Shown here: positions 34,089 through 45,900 of the stretch, one piece after another
How positions within the stretch are numbered: position 1 is the stretch's first letter
Layout of the letters: every line of letters starts with the position of its first letter
Origin: Phanerochaete sordida
Lineage: Eukaryota; Basidiomycota; Agaricomycetes; Polyporales; Phanerochaetaceae
Reading direction: 5' to 3'
DNA length: 64,000 nt
Assembly: GCA_019973155.2 (NCBI GenBank)
Contig: BPQB01000027.1
Coordinates: 248,001-312,000, forward strand
Notes under the pieces: model-generated
What the model was told of the DNA's origin: nothing
Seen by the model: only the letters and a program-made list of their open reading frames with translations
Database searches by the model: none
Position numbers and translations under genes: made by a program

Positions 34089-36240
34089 ATGTCGCGACGC
34101 TACAAGCCTCACCCTTATGTGACTGGATCTATCTTGTATGCATACGTTGTACCGGATCATCTCGGTTCTTCAGAACTACAGGGTATTTTCAGGCCATGCG
34201 GTAAGACAGTTTGCACCAAAGTAGACAGGCCGTCGGATTCTAGCCTCTGGAGAATTTGCTTCTCGTCGGTTTTCAACGGTATGCGCCACATGAGCAATTG
34301 AACTTGACGGCATCTGTTTAGTATCTTTGCTTTAGCCGAAATGGCGTTAGCCACTATGCAGGAGCCGGCCATGATACCAGACTTCCCACGGGAAGGAAAG
34401 ACACCTTGGACCCCAATCCTTTGGCCATCCCCAGTCCTACGACCATCAAGTGCTGGGTTTCCCACAGCTCCCACTGTGGCATATTTTGTGTCACAGTCAT
34501 CACCCCTCGAGCATCCTCTGCAGTCGGCTACGACACAGCAGCTGTTCAAATACTTCCGCCCTGCGGGCCCTCTTCTACGGGTCACTCTGCAAGAGTTTCA
34601 CGTTGCAAACCAAAACCTGCAGCCTCTTCCCTTTGTCGAGTATTGGTATCCGGAGGATGGGGAGTATGCGGCACAAATTTGCCCGCATGGCCTCCACCCT
34701 AAGTTGCCGTCCATGCCGCCATTTTCCTTGCGCGAGTTCACACCGTATGGAATAACTCTCTTGGTGAGTATGCATGAAAGGGGCGGAGCTGCGGGCACGC
34801 GTCACATTGTCGCCCATCTGACGCGTCTTCCAGAACACGGGCAGTTCGCCTGACACAATGCGCCGAGCGCGTGCGGTAGGCATTTTATCAGAGCACGTTG
34901 AATGTCCTGTCTCACATGGATCAAGTCGATCATGCCAATGGTTCCCAAAGGCGCTGTCTTCCGGTGAATCGCGCATATTCAGACCGCCAGATGCTACGTC
35001 TCGATGTTGATGTCATACTTAATTTTCAGTATGTTTTTGAGCGGAGCAAAGAATTTAGATTGTACACTTGTGAGCGACTCAAGAAGCCTTCGTGAGTATC
35101 ATTCTGCTGTGCTCTTGCTAGCTGCATTAATAATGGATCGGAACAACGTCCTCAGTGATGCTCGCCGTCATCAACATCGCCAAAACGATAGGCATACCCC
35201 ATGGGCCAGATCACAAATTTCTCAAATGGAGGTACATGGATTTTCCGGCAACGAGAGATCTACTCAAAGCCAAATCACGAACTACGGCTGATAATTTTAA
35301 GGTCTTCGTCGAGGTAAACACAGTGCATGATGTATATTTTTTGTCTTGACAATTACTGTTACAGGACGTCAAAATGAGCGAAGCTGTAGCAATCGAAGGC
35401 AAAGAAGCTATGCGACCGATTGAAATGCAAAGGACACTCAAGTTCTTGCGCGCACGGGCAGCCGAAGAGAGGGAATACGCAGTCCATTTTTTCGTGCCGG
35501 CAGATACCCAGAGAACTCGGAGGGAGACGCTCAAGAAGGCAGCTGAAGAGCGCACCAAACAAGCAGCCGCGGAGAAGAAGCGCAAGGAAGCCGCGGAGCA
35601 TGCAGCTAGAGTAGGCGCAGAGAAGAAGCGGCGCCGCGCCGAGCAGACGCGCAGAGACGCGGAGGTCGAGGGGATGCGGAGGCGCATGGAGGAGATGCGC
35701 GTCCAGGAGGCCGCGGACCGGGCTGCGCGCGCGAAAAAGCAGCGCGCGGCGCCCGAGCCGCCGCAGATGACAGGCGAGGAGCAGACGCGGCGCCGCCACG
35801 CCCACGCCGCTGCTGCGAGCGAGCGCAGACGGTACGCCGAGCGCAATCGCGGGTGGGCGCCCTGGACGGACGAGCAGCACGTCGCGTGGTTCATCGCGAT
35901 GGGCGCGGAGTTTGACAGCGCGAAGTTCGACGCGGCGCGGCCGTTGGTCGTCGAGGCTGTCCCGTGGCCGCTGCTCCTGCCTCCCGACCAGCACACGCTT
36001 GACACAGTTGAGTGGGACGCCGTCGAGAGGTTCTTTGCTGCAGCGAAGGGCGTCCTCGATGGCGAGGTATATCAACGGATGGTGGTGAGCGCCCACCGAC
36101 GGTTCCATCCTGACAGGTGGAAATCGCGCGGGCTTCTCAACACTGTGCTTGATGAGGATCTCAAACAACGTTTGGAGGAAGCTGGCAACGTAGTGTGTCA
36201 GGCCATCACACCAATCTGGCGTGCAGTCAAATCTGCATAG
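34089..36240 (+). CDS. RRM-like/coiled-coil protein with C-terminal HPD motif, paralogue 1
   Basis: The first exon (start 34089) reads ILYAYVVPDHLGSSELQGIF and then RPCGKTV, an RRM-like beta-alpha-beta start. A splice at about 34280-34331 joins SVFN to AEMALATMQEP. A second RRM-like unit follows (QQLFKYFRPAGPLLRVTL, then FVEYWYPEDGEYAAQ, then MPPFSLREFTPYG). After further exons (34990-35340) comes a charged Lys/Arg/Glu-rich region (35500-35830) and a conserved C-terminal block. That block reads WAPWTDEQHVAWFIAMGAEF, VPWPLLLPPDQHT, AHRRFHPDRW, SRGLLNTVLDEDLKQ and NVVCQAITPIWRA. It contains the HPD tripeptide of J-domains at the right place after a helix, but no full DnaJ domain. Paralogue 2 lies at 40005-42476. 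Exon joins between 34764 and 35383 are uncertain. Function is unknown. Confidence 0.65.
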
Positions 36241-36426
36241 TGAGCAGCTTATTTAATTGTCGTCGCCGGATTACTGACGAACGGACAGGCACTAGTTCTC
36301 CAAGCTTGTAATTCCTGTTGGGCAGAAGGGGGTAAAGACATGCGAACGCGATCTTGTATTCGTATCCAGACCTCGACTCGTCGCACCTCCGCGATACCTA
36401 TATACGCTATCAGCGGCCCACGGCCA

Positions 36427-38806
36427 TCACAACGGATCCGCAAGCGACAGCTCCGTCACGAAGCTCATCCCCTCCGCGCGGAACGTGTCCTCGCTGAGTG
36501 CGAGCGGGACGGGCCCGTCGAGGAACGTCAGCAGCTGCGGGCGCGCGGCGCTGTACGCCGGCCACGACAGCAGCCCGGGCCCGTTCGGGTCGAGCGCGAC
36601 GACGAAGTGGATCAGGTAGTCCGCCATGTCGCCGCCGCCGTACACGTTCAGGAGGTCCGTGCCGTGCGCCTGCGCCGCAGGACGTTAGACGGTGAACGGG
36701 CGACGAGAGGAGGGCGCACCGAGCCGACGCCGGGCGTCGCCTTGAGCCGTTTGTTCACTACGCGCGTCAGCGGGGTGCCTTCGGAGTGCACGACGACAGA
36801 CGACACGCACAGAACGCGAACACGCGCTGCGCGCCCGCGCGCTCCCCCGCGAAGAAGCGGCGCGGCGCCTGGAAGACGAGGTCGCCGAGCAGCGCCGCGA
36901 GGCGCTTGTACTGCGGGCTGAGCGCGTCGAGCGCGCCCGTGCCGAAGGGCGCGCCCTGCGCGGGGTCCGCGGGGTAGAGCGCGAGCAGCGTGTCGAGCTG
37001 CGCGGCGGACGCGTGCGGGAGGAAGAACTCGGCGAGGTACGCGCGGAGCTGCGTGTCCGTGCTGGGAAGGTGTAAGCGGGGGAGGGTGGGAGAGGGTGGG
37101 GAGCGACGGACGTGATGTTCAGGTTGGAGAGCGCGAAGATCGTGCCCTCGTCGTCGCAGTCCTGCGCGGCGTAAGCACACACGTCCGTGGCACGACACAC
37201 CGTCTGGCGCGCACCCCGGTCACGAACGGCACATCCGCGACGCGCCCCTGCTGCACGAGCACCTGCGGGTCATCCGCGAGGAACACCCCGTCCGCGCGCG
37301 GCATCCACGCGAGCGCCAGCGACTACGCATACAACCCACTATAAATCTTGCCGACGGGTACTTATACCTCGCACGCACCTGCCGCGACGTGATCGACGGC
37401 GACGCGTCGACCGCCGCGAGGAGCGCGGCGAAGGGCACGCCGCGGAGGCACTGCAGCGTGTCGCGCGCGGGCGCGCAGCCCGTGCGCGCGACGAGCGCGT
37501 CGTAGTCCGCCTGGCCGCGCGCGACGTCGCCGACGGGCGTCGGCGAGCCGCTCTGCATGAACGCGCCGCGGAAGAGGCCCTCCGCGGCGCCGTTGTGCGC
37601 GAGCAGCTGCAGCGCGACGCTGATCGCGCCTGCGGACTCGCCCCAGCTGGGTGCGTGTCAGGGGTGGGGGCGGGCGGGGAGGGGGAGGGGGCGTACATGG
37701 TTACTTTGGTGGGGTCGCCGCCGAAGGCGGGGATGTACTGCTGGACCCAGCGGAGCGCCTGGCGTTCTGCGCAGAAATGTGAGATGGTGTCGTGAGCGCA
37801 AGTCAGGCACGTACGGTCCTGCAGCCCCAGGTTGCCTACGCCGGCGTCTTTAACCTCTTGTCCTGCGAGAAAGCCGAAGGCTGCGCGCGCGGCCATGAAA
37901 TTGAGGGCTGCATCAAGGATAGCAGCGCGCAGACGTACCGGATAGCCTGTCTCTCGTGAGCATGGACAGTGGAGTATATGCGGGTTGAACCTCACCGATA
38001 GTTCATGCTGACGTAGACGACAGGCGTGCCCATCTCGACAGAGCGCGAGACGATGACGCCGCCGTCGTACCTGCTAGACTGTCAGTGAACGAGAACGGTC
38101 CTGGACGACGAAGGCGTACATGCTTGTGCCTCCGAATTCAAAGCCGCCTGTATGCGTGCTTTAAAGACGGGAATTCCGCTTGCAAGCAGGGAGCATCTCA
38201 CCGCCAAATATCCACTGACGAAGCAGGCTTTAGCTTGACGGCAGCTCTAAGGAAAACAATGACTTACGACGACGACCGGCAGCTTCGCACCAGCCGGCAC
38301 ATCCGCAGGCGTCCACACATTCACCGTCAAACCTACAAACACACATCAGTTCCCGCCCCACCACACCCCACGCCACGAAAACCACACCCACAGTCCTCGC
38401 TAAACGGGGTCACGACCGCCGTGACCGTCTCGACGATGAACTGCGTGACGTTCGACACGATGCCGGGCGGGACGGGCAGCTGCGCGGCCTGCTGGGGGCA
38501 CGCGGGCCCGAACGAGCCCGCGTCGTGCGCGCCGGTGTACGGTGCGTTCGGCACGGGGAGGTTGAAGCGGAGGTTGCCGGTGCTAGTGCCAACCTATGTC
38601 AGTGGTGGCGGAATGGGAAGAGGTGGGGGTGCGGCGTACGGAGGCTGCGCAAAGGGGATCCCGAGGAACTTGTTCGCGAGGCCGGCGGGCGCGCCGGTAA
38701 ACGTGCCCTGGTCGAGTGTTACGGAGGGCAGGCCCCGCGGCGCGGGGGACGCGGACGCCAGGACGGCGGAGCCTGCGCTGAGCGCGAGGAGCGTCGGGAC
38801 GTGCAT
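36427..38806 (-). CDS. Secreted type-B carboxylesterase A
   Basis: This is a complete alpha/beta hydrolase of the type-B carboxylesterase/lipase family. The start at 38806 gives a signal peptide (MHVPTLLALSAGSAVLASAS). Blocks are LANKFLGIPFAQPP, NLRFNLPVPNAPY, LTVNVWTPADVPAGAKLPVV, a WIFGG oxyanion-hole region and GTPVVYVSMNYR. The nucleophile elbow GESAG lies near 37640. The acidic residue is in DCDDEGT near 37155, and the catalytic His is in AHGTDLLNVYGGGD near 36650. The gene is split by about eleven introns, with an 8-nt microexon at about 37939-37946. A likely TATA element (reverse TATATAG) lies near 38863-38869. It sits between two paralogous RRM/HPD genes. Substrate is not predictable; relatives include sterol esterases and Candida rugosa-type lipases. 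The frame of 325 codons on the opposite strand is a GC-rich shadow. Confidence 0.9.
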
Positions 38807-38860
38807 TGTGCAGTGCGGGGCGGCGGGTGCGCTGCAGCCGCGCAGCATGCACTCTCCCCG

Positions 38861-38870
38861 CCTATATAGC
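38861..38870 (-). promoter_or_regulatory. Probable TATA box of esterase A
   Basis: CCTATATAGC lies about 57-63 bp upstream of the esterase A start on the minus strand, within the range seen for esterases B to E. Confidence 0.5.
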
Positions 38871-40004
38871 TGGCCGTTTGCGTTGCATCCAGAGAGATCA
38901 TCGGTCGAAAATGGCTTGGGGGCCTGCGCTGGGAACGCGCGTGCTGCCCGCGCGCACGCTGGCACGCGGTCACAAGACTCCGCGGGCGACATTGAAAGCA
39001 GCCGTGCGATTGAGCTCACGTTGCACGCCTGCGTGGCTCGCGAGGGGCCACCTCTGTGGTAGCGGGGTCTGATGACGACGGGTGAGTGCCCCGGGGCGTG
39101 TGACGAGGCGGGGCACCTGGTGTGCTCCCGCGTGTACTCTTGCATATGCGGGTTCGGCCTGAAAGCCAAGAACCGTGCGCGAGTGGCCATCTGACTTTCA
39201 TTTCAATGGGAAGCAGACAAAATATCTGCAAAAGTCCACATTTATTAGAGACTCCCCGTGCAGTCCGGTATCCTTCCCTGAGAAAGCGGCCGGAATCATA
39301 TGCACTCACCATGGAGCAGCTGTCAATCTTGGCGGATTCTTAACCACAAAGAGCCTGCTACGGAATCTGCGAGAGGCCAACAAATACAACCCGAGCCTCG
39401 TGTTGGTGTAGGGCTGGGCTGATCGTCTCACGAACGACTCCGAGAATGTCATGAAGCCTGACGCAAGTCAAGCCGAGGCCAGGTCAGCAAACAGGAGAGC
39501 AGATAGATAGGACGGTATAATGTGCAATTATTTAATGTTTTTAAGTCCCGCGCTTGCGCACAATTTCGACAATAAGCTGAGAGGGGATTACGAGGAAGAC
39601 GAACAAACTCGGAACGCCGCTGCAAATGGAAAGTCTATCAGGCCAGGGGCGCATCACGCGCATCAGATGCGCCTCGAGGCTCCCGCCGCGCGTCTACCGG
39701 CAACAAAACCGGCCATCAAGCACAAACTGCCCGCCAAGTTGGACGGAGGTGTAGTTGGCTCCATCCACCACCCAGTCTTGCTGACTACGTTCACTGGAGG
39801 CTCTTCGCATGCGGAGCCTCAGGTTACGCGCAGACAATCCAGCGGTGCCATATGACGACGTCGTGGTACTTATAGCAGAATATTTTCAACACAGCCGTAC
39901 AAGTTCCCAAGAGTCGGATTTGTGAGCGTAGTCCGTTGTCTCCATCTCAATCCCTTTGGCGGATGATCGCCCGCTCTGCTCGCCATGAGGCCCTCCAATG
40001 TGCG
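38871..40004. other. Intergenic with palindromic repeat copy 2
   Basis: No gene is recognised. The repeat GGCGCATCA followed by CGCGCATCAGATGCGC lies at about 39648-39674. Flanking GGAAAGTCT before it and CTCCC after it also match the copy at 31346, so the repeated unit is longer than the palindrome. Confidence 0.5.
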
Positions 40005-42476
40005 TTACTGTTTGCTCCTGGAAGCTAGCCATAGTGGGGTAATGGCCTGGGCCACAATATTGCCTGCCTTCTCCACTCTCTCGCGCAGCTCGACGTCCAA
40101 GACTGTGTTCAACAGCCCACGAGAGCGCCACTTGTCAGGATGGAACCTCCGATGGGCTTTCTCCACGATGGTCCTATACTCAGCCTCACCGACCGCACGC
40201 TTCGCCGCCGCGAAGAACGCCTCGACGTTGCCCCACTCGAGGAGGTCAAACGTGTGCTCGTCGGGCGGCGTCAGAAGCGGCCACGGCACGCTCCTGAGCG
40301 TGAGCGGCCGCGCCGCCGCGAACTTCGCGTCGTCGAACTCGGCGCTGACGAGCTTGAACCAGCTCACATAGCGCGCGTCGGTCCACCGGACGCCGCGCAG
40401 GCACCACTTGTGGTCGCGCTGCACACAACGCTCGTGCTCGCGCGCGGCTGCCTCGTGGTACTCCTGCGCCTGCCGCGCCTCGCGCTCGCGCTCCTCTCGT
40501 TCCGTGCGTTCGCGTGCTTCCCGTGCAAGCCGGGCTGCCTCTTCTCGGCGCCGCGCCGCTTCTTCGCGCTCTTCGCGTTGTTTGCGTTCGCGCTCTTCTT
40601 TGGCGAGCCGGTCCGCCTCCTCGCGCTCCTCGCGTTGCTTGCGTTCGCATTCTTCCTGTGCGAGACGGGCCGCCTCCGCTTGGTGTCGCGCCGCCTCCTC
40701 TCGCTCCTGCTTCTCTCTGCGCTCCCGCGCCTCAACTTCCCGCAGCGCCTTCATGCGCCGTATCATCTCCTTAAGTTCCTCTTCGCGGCGCGCAGCCTCG
40801 TCGACAGGCGGCTCCTTCTCCCGCAGCTCCGTCTCCCGCCTCTCCGCCTCTTTGCGGGCAAGCTCCGCTTCCGCGAGCATGCTCTCCGCATGCATCTTCT
40901 CCGTACCCACCGCGCGCAACGCCCGGTCCGCGTCGCTCTCGGCCGCGCTCGCACGCTCGACGCGCGCGAGCACCGCCTTCTGGCGTGCCTTGGCGGCCGC
41001 GAGGGCCTGCTCGGCGGTGCGCACCTCTGCAGAGGCCGCGGAGAGCGCCGCCGTCGCGCCCGTCCGCTCGCGCGTCGCCGCCGCGTGCGCGGCGTGCGTG
41101 CTGCGGTACCGCGCCGTGAGCGACTGGGCGTGCGCGCGTGCGGCGGATTCCGCGGCGTGCGCGAGCTCGCGGGCCGCGGTGGCGGCGTGGAGCTTGCGCT
41201 CGTACTCGGCGCGTGCGGCAGCGGTGGCTTCGCGGCGAGCTTCTGCTTCTGTGGTGCTGCTGTCATTGGGCGCGTCGTCTGCTTGTGGAGCTGCCTCGGC
41301 CTTGTCGGGCTTGCCTGTTGGACTCTGGGCGATGGGTCAGCGAGGTGATTCTGTGTCGTGTATTGACTTACTGAAGGGGGCTCCTCGTGGTGCACGGGTA
41401 GCCTGCGAATATCGCGCTGAATTTCCAGTAGAAAGTCGGACTGCTTCCCGGGCTCAAAATAGCGAACGTGACGAGTGGTCCCCGCAACTTCTGTTTCGTT
41501 TAGCGCGGATATGGCGGCGGCTGCGGCCTCGCGGGTGGAGAACGAGATGGTACAGTGACAATCTGTGCTTCCTACTTTGACTATATGCGAGCTGTGGCAC
41601 ACATAGTGAAGACATGCACCCGCCAGTACGGTGACCTGATTACGTACTGCAGGATGCTCCCAAACTATTTCAGAAGGGAAGGATGAGATCTAGCGAGCAC
41701 TGATGTTTGAGGGCTATCGTACCTGACCAAATGTCTTCTGCACGTCTGACGCTTTGAACGACGGTCCCAGATTCTGTTGACCATCTCAGAACACGCGGTC
41801 CCGTTGTCCACTCGGATTAAACTCACACTCGCAAGCACACAGTGCGGCGCAAACGTCCGCAGGCTGAACGGCTCCATTCCACGAAGCATAGAATGCAACT
41901 CGCCACGCCAGCGCCGCGCATAGTCCGCGCCTTTGACGTCCCAGTACTCGAGCACGCACGTCCGCTGCGGGTACCCGACGTCGACGCCCGTGCGCACGAC
42001 GACGAGCGGGCCCGCGACGCGGAACCAGCGAAACACCTGCTGCGCGCTCGCGAGGTGCAGCGCGTGGATGCCGCCTGCCTCGCCGCCCTGGACGAACTGC
42101 GCGCAGGGCGCGTCTGCGGGCGCGGGCGCCGCGCGCGCGAGGCCCGGCGCGTGCGAGAGCGCGAGGGCCCACGCGGGGCTCGCGGCCACGGGCGCGCCCT
42201 GCAGCGTCGCGAGCGCCATCTCGGCTGGAGGCTCGGGGGTGAGAGGGGGCTGGGGCGGGGCGCGTGGAGCGTACCGTCGAGCAGTGTCTCGAAGTGGATC
42301 GTCCATCGCTTGCGCCCGGTCTCGGTCGTGCTGCGCTTGCCTGAGCGGACGTCGCCGCAGGGGCTCAGGCAGGCCTTGAGGTGCGCCCACTTGACACGGT
42401 CTGGGATGTCGACTGCATAGAGGGTCGGTTCTGTCAGTAGCGGATGAGGCCGTTGGCAGGCTTCGGCGAGTCCCAT
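40005..42476 (-). CDS. RRM-like/coiled-coil protein with C-terminal HPD motif, paralogue 2
   Basis: The start at 42476 (MGLAEACQRPHPLLTEP) leads into an RRM-like unit: LYAVDIPDRVKWAHLKACLS, then KRWTIHFETLLD, then AEMALATLQGAPV after an intron. A second unit contains QQVFRWFRVAGPLVVVRTG and MEPFSLRTFAPH. A third RRM-like piece reads DCHCTISFSTREAAAAAISA near 41545. An Ala/Glu/Arg coiled coil of about 270 residues follows (41250-40450) with near-repeats of REEREEA. The C-terminal block is VRWTDARYVSWFKLVSAEFD, VPWPLLTPPDEHT, AHRRFHPDKW, SRGLLNTVLDVELRERVEKA and AQAITPLWLA, stop at 40005. It aligns end to end with paralogue 1, including the intron before AEMALAT. The coiled coil is much longer here. 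Function is unknown; RNA binding is an inference from the RRM resemblance. Confidence 0.68.
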
Positions 42477-43309
42477 GCTGCAGTCTCGTTGGTTTATGCG
42501 ACGGCAGTGAGGAGTATGAGCATACTTGCCTAGTCGTTTGGGATAGTGTCGCTGTTGAAGCTTTGAAAACCTGGTAGAATGAAGTCTGGAGGTTGGAAAA
42601 ATCGCGGCATAGGATACGGTAATGCGAACCCTAATACCAGATAGCGCTGGCATGTTGATGATGGCAGTGATACCAGACAGCGTTCGCGTACCTCGACAAC
42701 GAGCTCGAGCTCTGCTTCATGCATACCTTCACGACGACATCGGCGCAGGTAGCGTATCTGACCAGACCAACCTATTCCATGTCGGCGGCGCGATAGACTC
42801 GGATCCCAACTCCGGGGCACAGTATCACAGCGAGCGAGATGACGGCCAGCGCGATGACATAGATGATGGCGTTCTCTGGTAATTTAGGTACCACAGTCTG
42901 CTCCGTCGTCCAGAACGTCGCGGTTATACGAAACCTCGGTAAGGTGACGCCTTGAGGAAAGCGTACATAGTAATATCAAAATCAATATCTGGAGTCTCAT
43001 CAGGATCGCTTTCGCTAGGCACGTTTACTGCTGATGAGTGGCTTCCGAGCTCACCTCTCGTTAGCGTGTGTGGCTTCTTGGGACAATCGGCAAGCGCGCC
43101 TTAAATGGTTGCGCGGTGAGAGTAGGAGAGCGAGAGGCGGGCTACGGCTTAGTCGTCGTGGGCGCGTCCCGCGCTGTCTCGTGCTATGAGTCTGAGGAGG
43201 GTGTGCAGTGCGTGGCGCCGAAGACCCTGGCGGGCCGCTGCTGCGTTCTGGTCGGGGTCCGGGGAGAAAGAGCTACGAGCTGCGGATAAATTTCCTCCGG
43301 AGCGCAGCA

Positions 43310-43324
43310 GGCGCATCTGATGCG
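43310..43324. repeat. GCGCATCAGATGCGC palindrome, copy 3
   Basis: The core appears here in the opposite orientation (GCGCATCTGATGCGC), flanked by GCAG and CTTTC. Confidence 0.6.
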
Positions 43325-43354
43325 CCTTTCTCCTGATTCGTCTAATGTCGGGGC

Positions 43355-43395
43355 GCTAAGCAAGGGCTTCGTGGCGCGAACCCTAACCATACCAC
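43355..43395 (+). repeat. Terminal-repeat motif copy R1
   Basis: GGGGCGCT, then GGGCTTCGTGGCGCG and AACCCTAACC form a 38-bp motif shared with copies at 44203, 48450, 59461 and, inverted, 62735. No inverted partner is seen nearby. Confidence 0.7.
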
Positions 43396-44202
43396 GCTGG
43401 GGAAAATCGGATCCCACGACGCCGACGACCACCTTCACCCGAACGTCGATGAATCCCGCTGCCTTGCTCGCTACCTTACATCATCCTCACGTCGCGCAAC
43501 CGCCAGCTCTACAATCAAATACGTACGGGGCAAGCTGACCGACGTTCAGGACAACACACATATATATATTGAATACCCGCCTTCACGATGTCCGATACGG
43601 ACGAAGCACTGTGCTTCCCCCTCTTGCGACCGAGTCAGCTCTAACCAGACACCTTGGCTGCAGAGGTCATCTTCGCAGCCTCCCTCGCCGTCGCATCACC
43701 ACCCCTGCCCGACTCCAGGATTTCTGACGCGAACATCCCCGCGCCCCTGCGTTGAATGCAAATCGCCGTGGAGCCGCGAACTTTTGCGCATCGGAGACGC
43801 AGCATGAATAACATGTCTGCGCTCGTGCTCGCGTGGCCGAAGTTCTCTGCCGAAGCCCGAACGCCGTTCTCCCAGCGACTTTCCCGCTGATGCCGCACTT
43901 GCCCGCCTTCCGCATGCAGAGCCTCATGTGCGTCGCTGTGCTTTTTTACTGGACTACACGGGAACTTTTAAGCTGATCTCGACGGGAACGACAGTTGATG
44001 AGGACTTCATCCGAGTCTTCGTGGATCATCAACACGGGGAACCCGCGGCCATCCGTGAGCTCGGTCACTTCATCGGCAGTTCTGCGGGGTTCGTGTTCCT
44101 CTGGTTCGTGGTCCCGTCCGAAAAGAAAATCTCTGTCCGCGGGGATGCTGAGGTGAGTGTCAGCGCCCTGGGAGTAGTTGAACATCCGCCGTTGTTTTGG
44201 CG

Positions 44203-44395
44203 CTTACTGGCAGCTTCGTGGCGCCAACCCTAACCATAGCGGCGGAGGGCGAAATCCGTCCACGTCAGCCGTCGCCTCTTGCCTTCTGCCTCTTTCAGCC
44301 CAAGCTCGACCGCTACTGGAACCTCGCAGGAAAGGATATAGATGGTCTGACCGAATGCAGGAGTTATAGCAGTACAGATGCCCAGTAATTCTCCA
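44203..44395 (+). repeat. Terminal-repeat motif copy R2 with extended homology to R3
   Basis: The motif GGCGCTTA, then AGCTTCGTGGCGCC and AACCCTAACCATA is followed by GTCCACGTCAGCCGTCG. A further 150 bp are loosely similar to 48500-48640. Confidence 0.65.
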
Positions 44396-45837
44396 AAAAA
44401 TTAGGTGTGTGCGTGTTTCGAGCAAGAGCGTCGCGGGGAGGTCACCTGGGTTTGTCTCTAGTCGCCACTTATTTGACAAAGCGGTTCTCCGACCGCTGGG
44501 AATACGGTAAGCATATTTACCTTATGCCAGTGTCCGTCTGACATGACATCCTTGACCACCCGAGCCAGAGCTCAGCACACCTGGCACTAGGCCTGCGGTC
44601 TTTTCCGTAACCTCGCTTATGATAGGCGTTCCGAACGCAAGCAATTTGTTGTCATGTAAGCACCTCTATCCATCAGCAACCGTTCTTTGGCATCTCCATT
44701 CTCAGTGCACCTGAACCGATGTCATTTCTTAAGTTTCATGTGCTTCAGCGCCATCTCCCCAGGCCAACGAATGCTAGGTTGTCGCAATATACTGCCCTCC
44801 GGCGCGCTATGGACGCGTAAACAAGCCGATGCTGAGCGGAATCAGCTGTGCGAAGCGCAGAGGAATGTCGTAACCTCGGCACCGCCATGTTCTTCGGCGA
44901 GTTCATCTCACTGATCGTCTTCCATGTTGGTAAGGCGCAGTGGCTGGAAGCATGCGCTGCCTCGCTTACTTTAAGCTTTCTCAAGTCCAGCCGAAGCTAT
45001 TATTCACTCCATTTTCTGGCCCGCCGCGTCTTGATATTCTCGTACAGCCCCGTAGCGGCGGTAACGTGCACTCACTTCCTCCGCAGGTGGATGTACACAG
45101 AATGGACATCTGAGAGGCAGAGGGTCTGCCGTACAGCGCCTCTCGCTCTCCCGCCTTCGTCCTGCGCACATCACGAGGTTTCTGATGCAGATGATCGCGC
45201 AGCCCTGTACCGCCCAGAGCGCACCGTGGGGCCACAACGTCCGAACAGTGCACGTCTTTTGTCCGGGCTGGGGTTTTCAGCGGCGAGCGCCTCCACCACG
45301 CTTCGCGAAGCTCGCGCTCATGCAGTCGTCCCTGGCGCCGGAAGGCAGCAGCCCGGCCCATGTGCGCTCCCCGCATGAAACCGTCCCTGACGTTCGTGCG
45401 AACGCTCGTAGCCTGCCGCCCGCGGCGCCCTCGCCCGCCTTCCACTTCCAGAGCCTCGTGTGCTCCGCCGCGCCTCGGCGATGCCCAGCACGCTTCCCCG
45501 GCCGCTCCACAGTCCACACCTTGCCTTCCGGGGAATGCTACCACCTATGACTGAGCAACATTCAACTAACGAACGCAACATCTGCGCTACCGACAAGTCG
45601 CATTCGACTCGCGCCTTTGGATATCCGAATGGATTGCGGCGGTGTCATCCTGCGTCTACTAGGTAAGTTCTCATGACTTTTCTTGTCGTAATGGTGCCGA
45701 CGTACGAACGCCTGGAACGCCTGCAGCGTCCATCATCGCAGCCGTCGCCCTGAGACCGCCCTCAGCCCAGCGCCGTGCCCACAGCGACCGCTGCGAGCTG
45801 TCCCTTTCGGCGACGAATTGACGCGTAGCACCACCAG

Positions 45838-45877
45838 TATAAATGCCAGCAGCGCAGTGAGTGTCCTGCAGTGCAAT
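45838..45877 (+). promoter_or_regulatory. Core promoter block of esterase B
   Basis: TATAAATGCCAG at 45838-45849, followed by GCGCAGTGAGTGTCCTGCAG, is nearly identical to the block before esterase C at 49979. The TATA box is 57-63 bp before the start codon, so the duplication of B and C included the core promoter. Confidence 0.75.
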
Positions 45878-45900
45878 CGCATTATCTCGCCTGCTCACAC

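Larger units (their letters stand above)
42477..45900. other. Repeat-rich intergenic region
   Basis: No intact gene is recognised in 3.4 kb. It holds palindromic repeat copy 3 (43310-43324), two copies of a terminal-repeat motif (43355-43395 and 44203-44390) and a small TATATATATA run near 43560. A possible exon relic on the plus strand near 44880-44935 reads LGTAMFFGEFISLIVFHVG. This recalls an SLC35-type transporter helix but is isolated. Confidence 0.45.

Noticed and set aside
35211..36168. Two long minus-strand ORFs
   Set aside because: Antisense of the charged region of paralogue 1, same reason as above.
38085..39062. Plus-strand ORF of 325 codons
   Set aside because: It lies antisense to the 5' exons of esterase A, shows no domain, and is explained by stop-poor GC-rich antisense of coding DNA.
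40140..41348. Plus-strand ORF of 402 codons
   Set aside because: It is the antisense of the Ala/Glu/Arg coiled coil of the RRM/HPD paralogue 2; repetitive Leu/Arg composition betrays a shadow frame.
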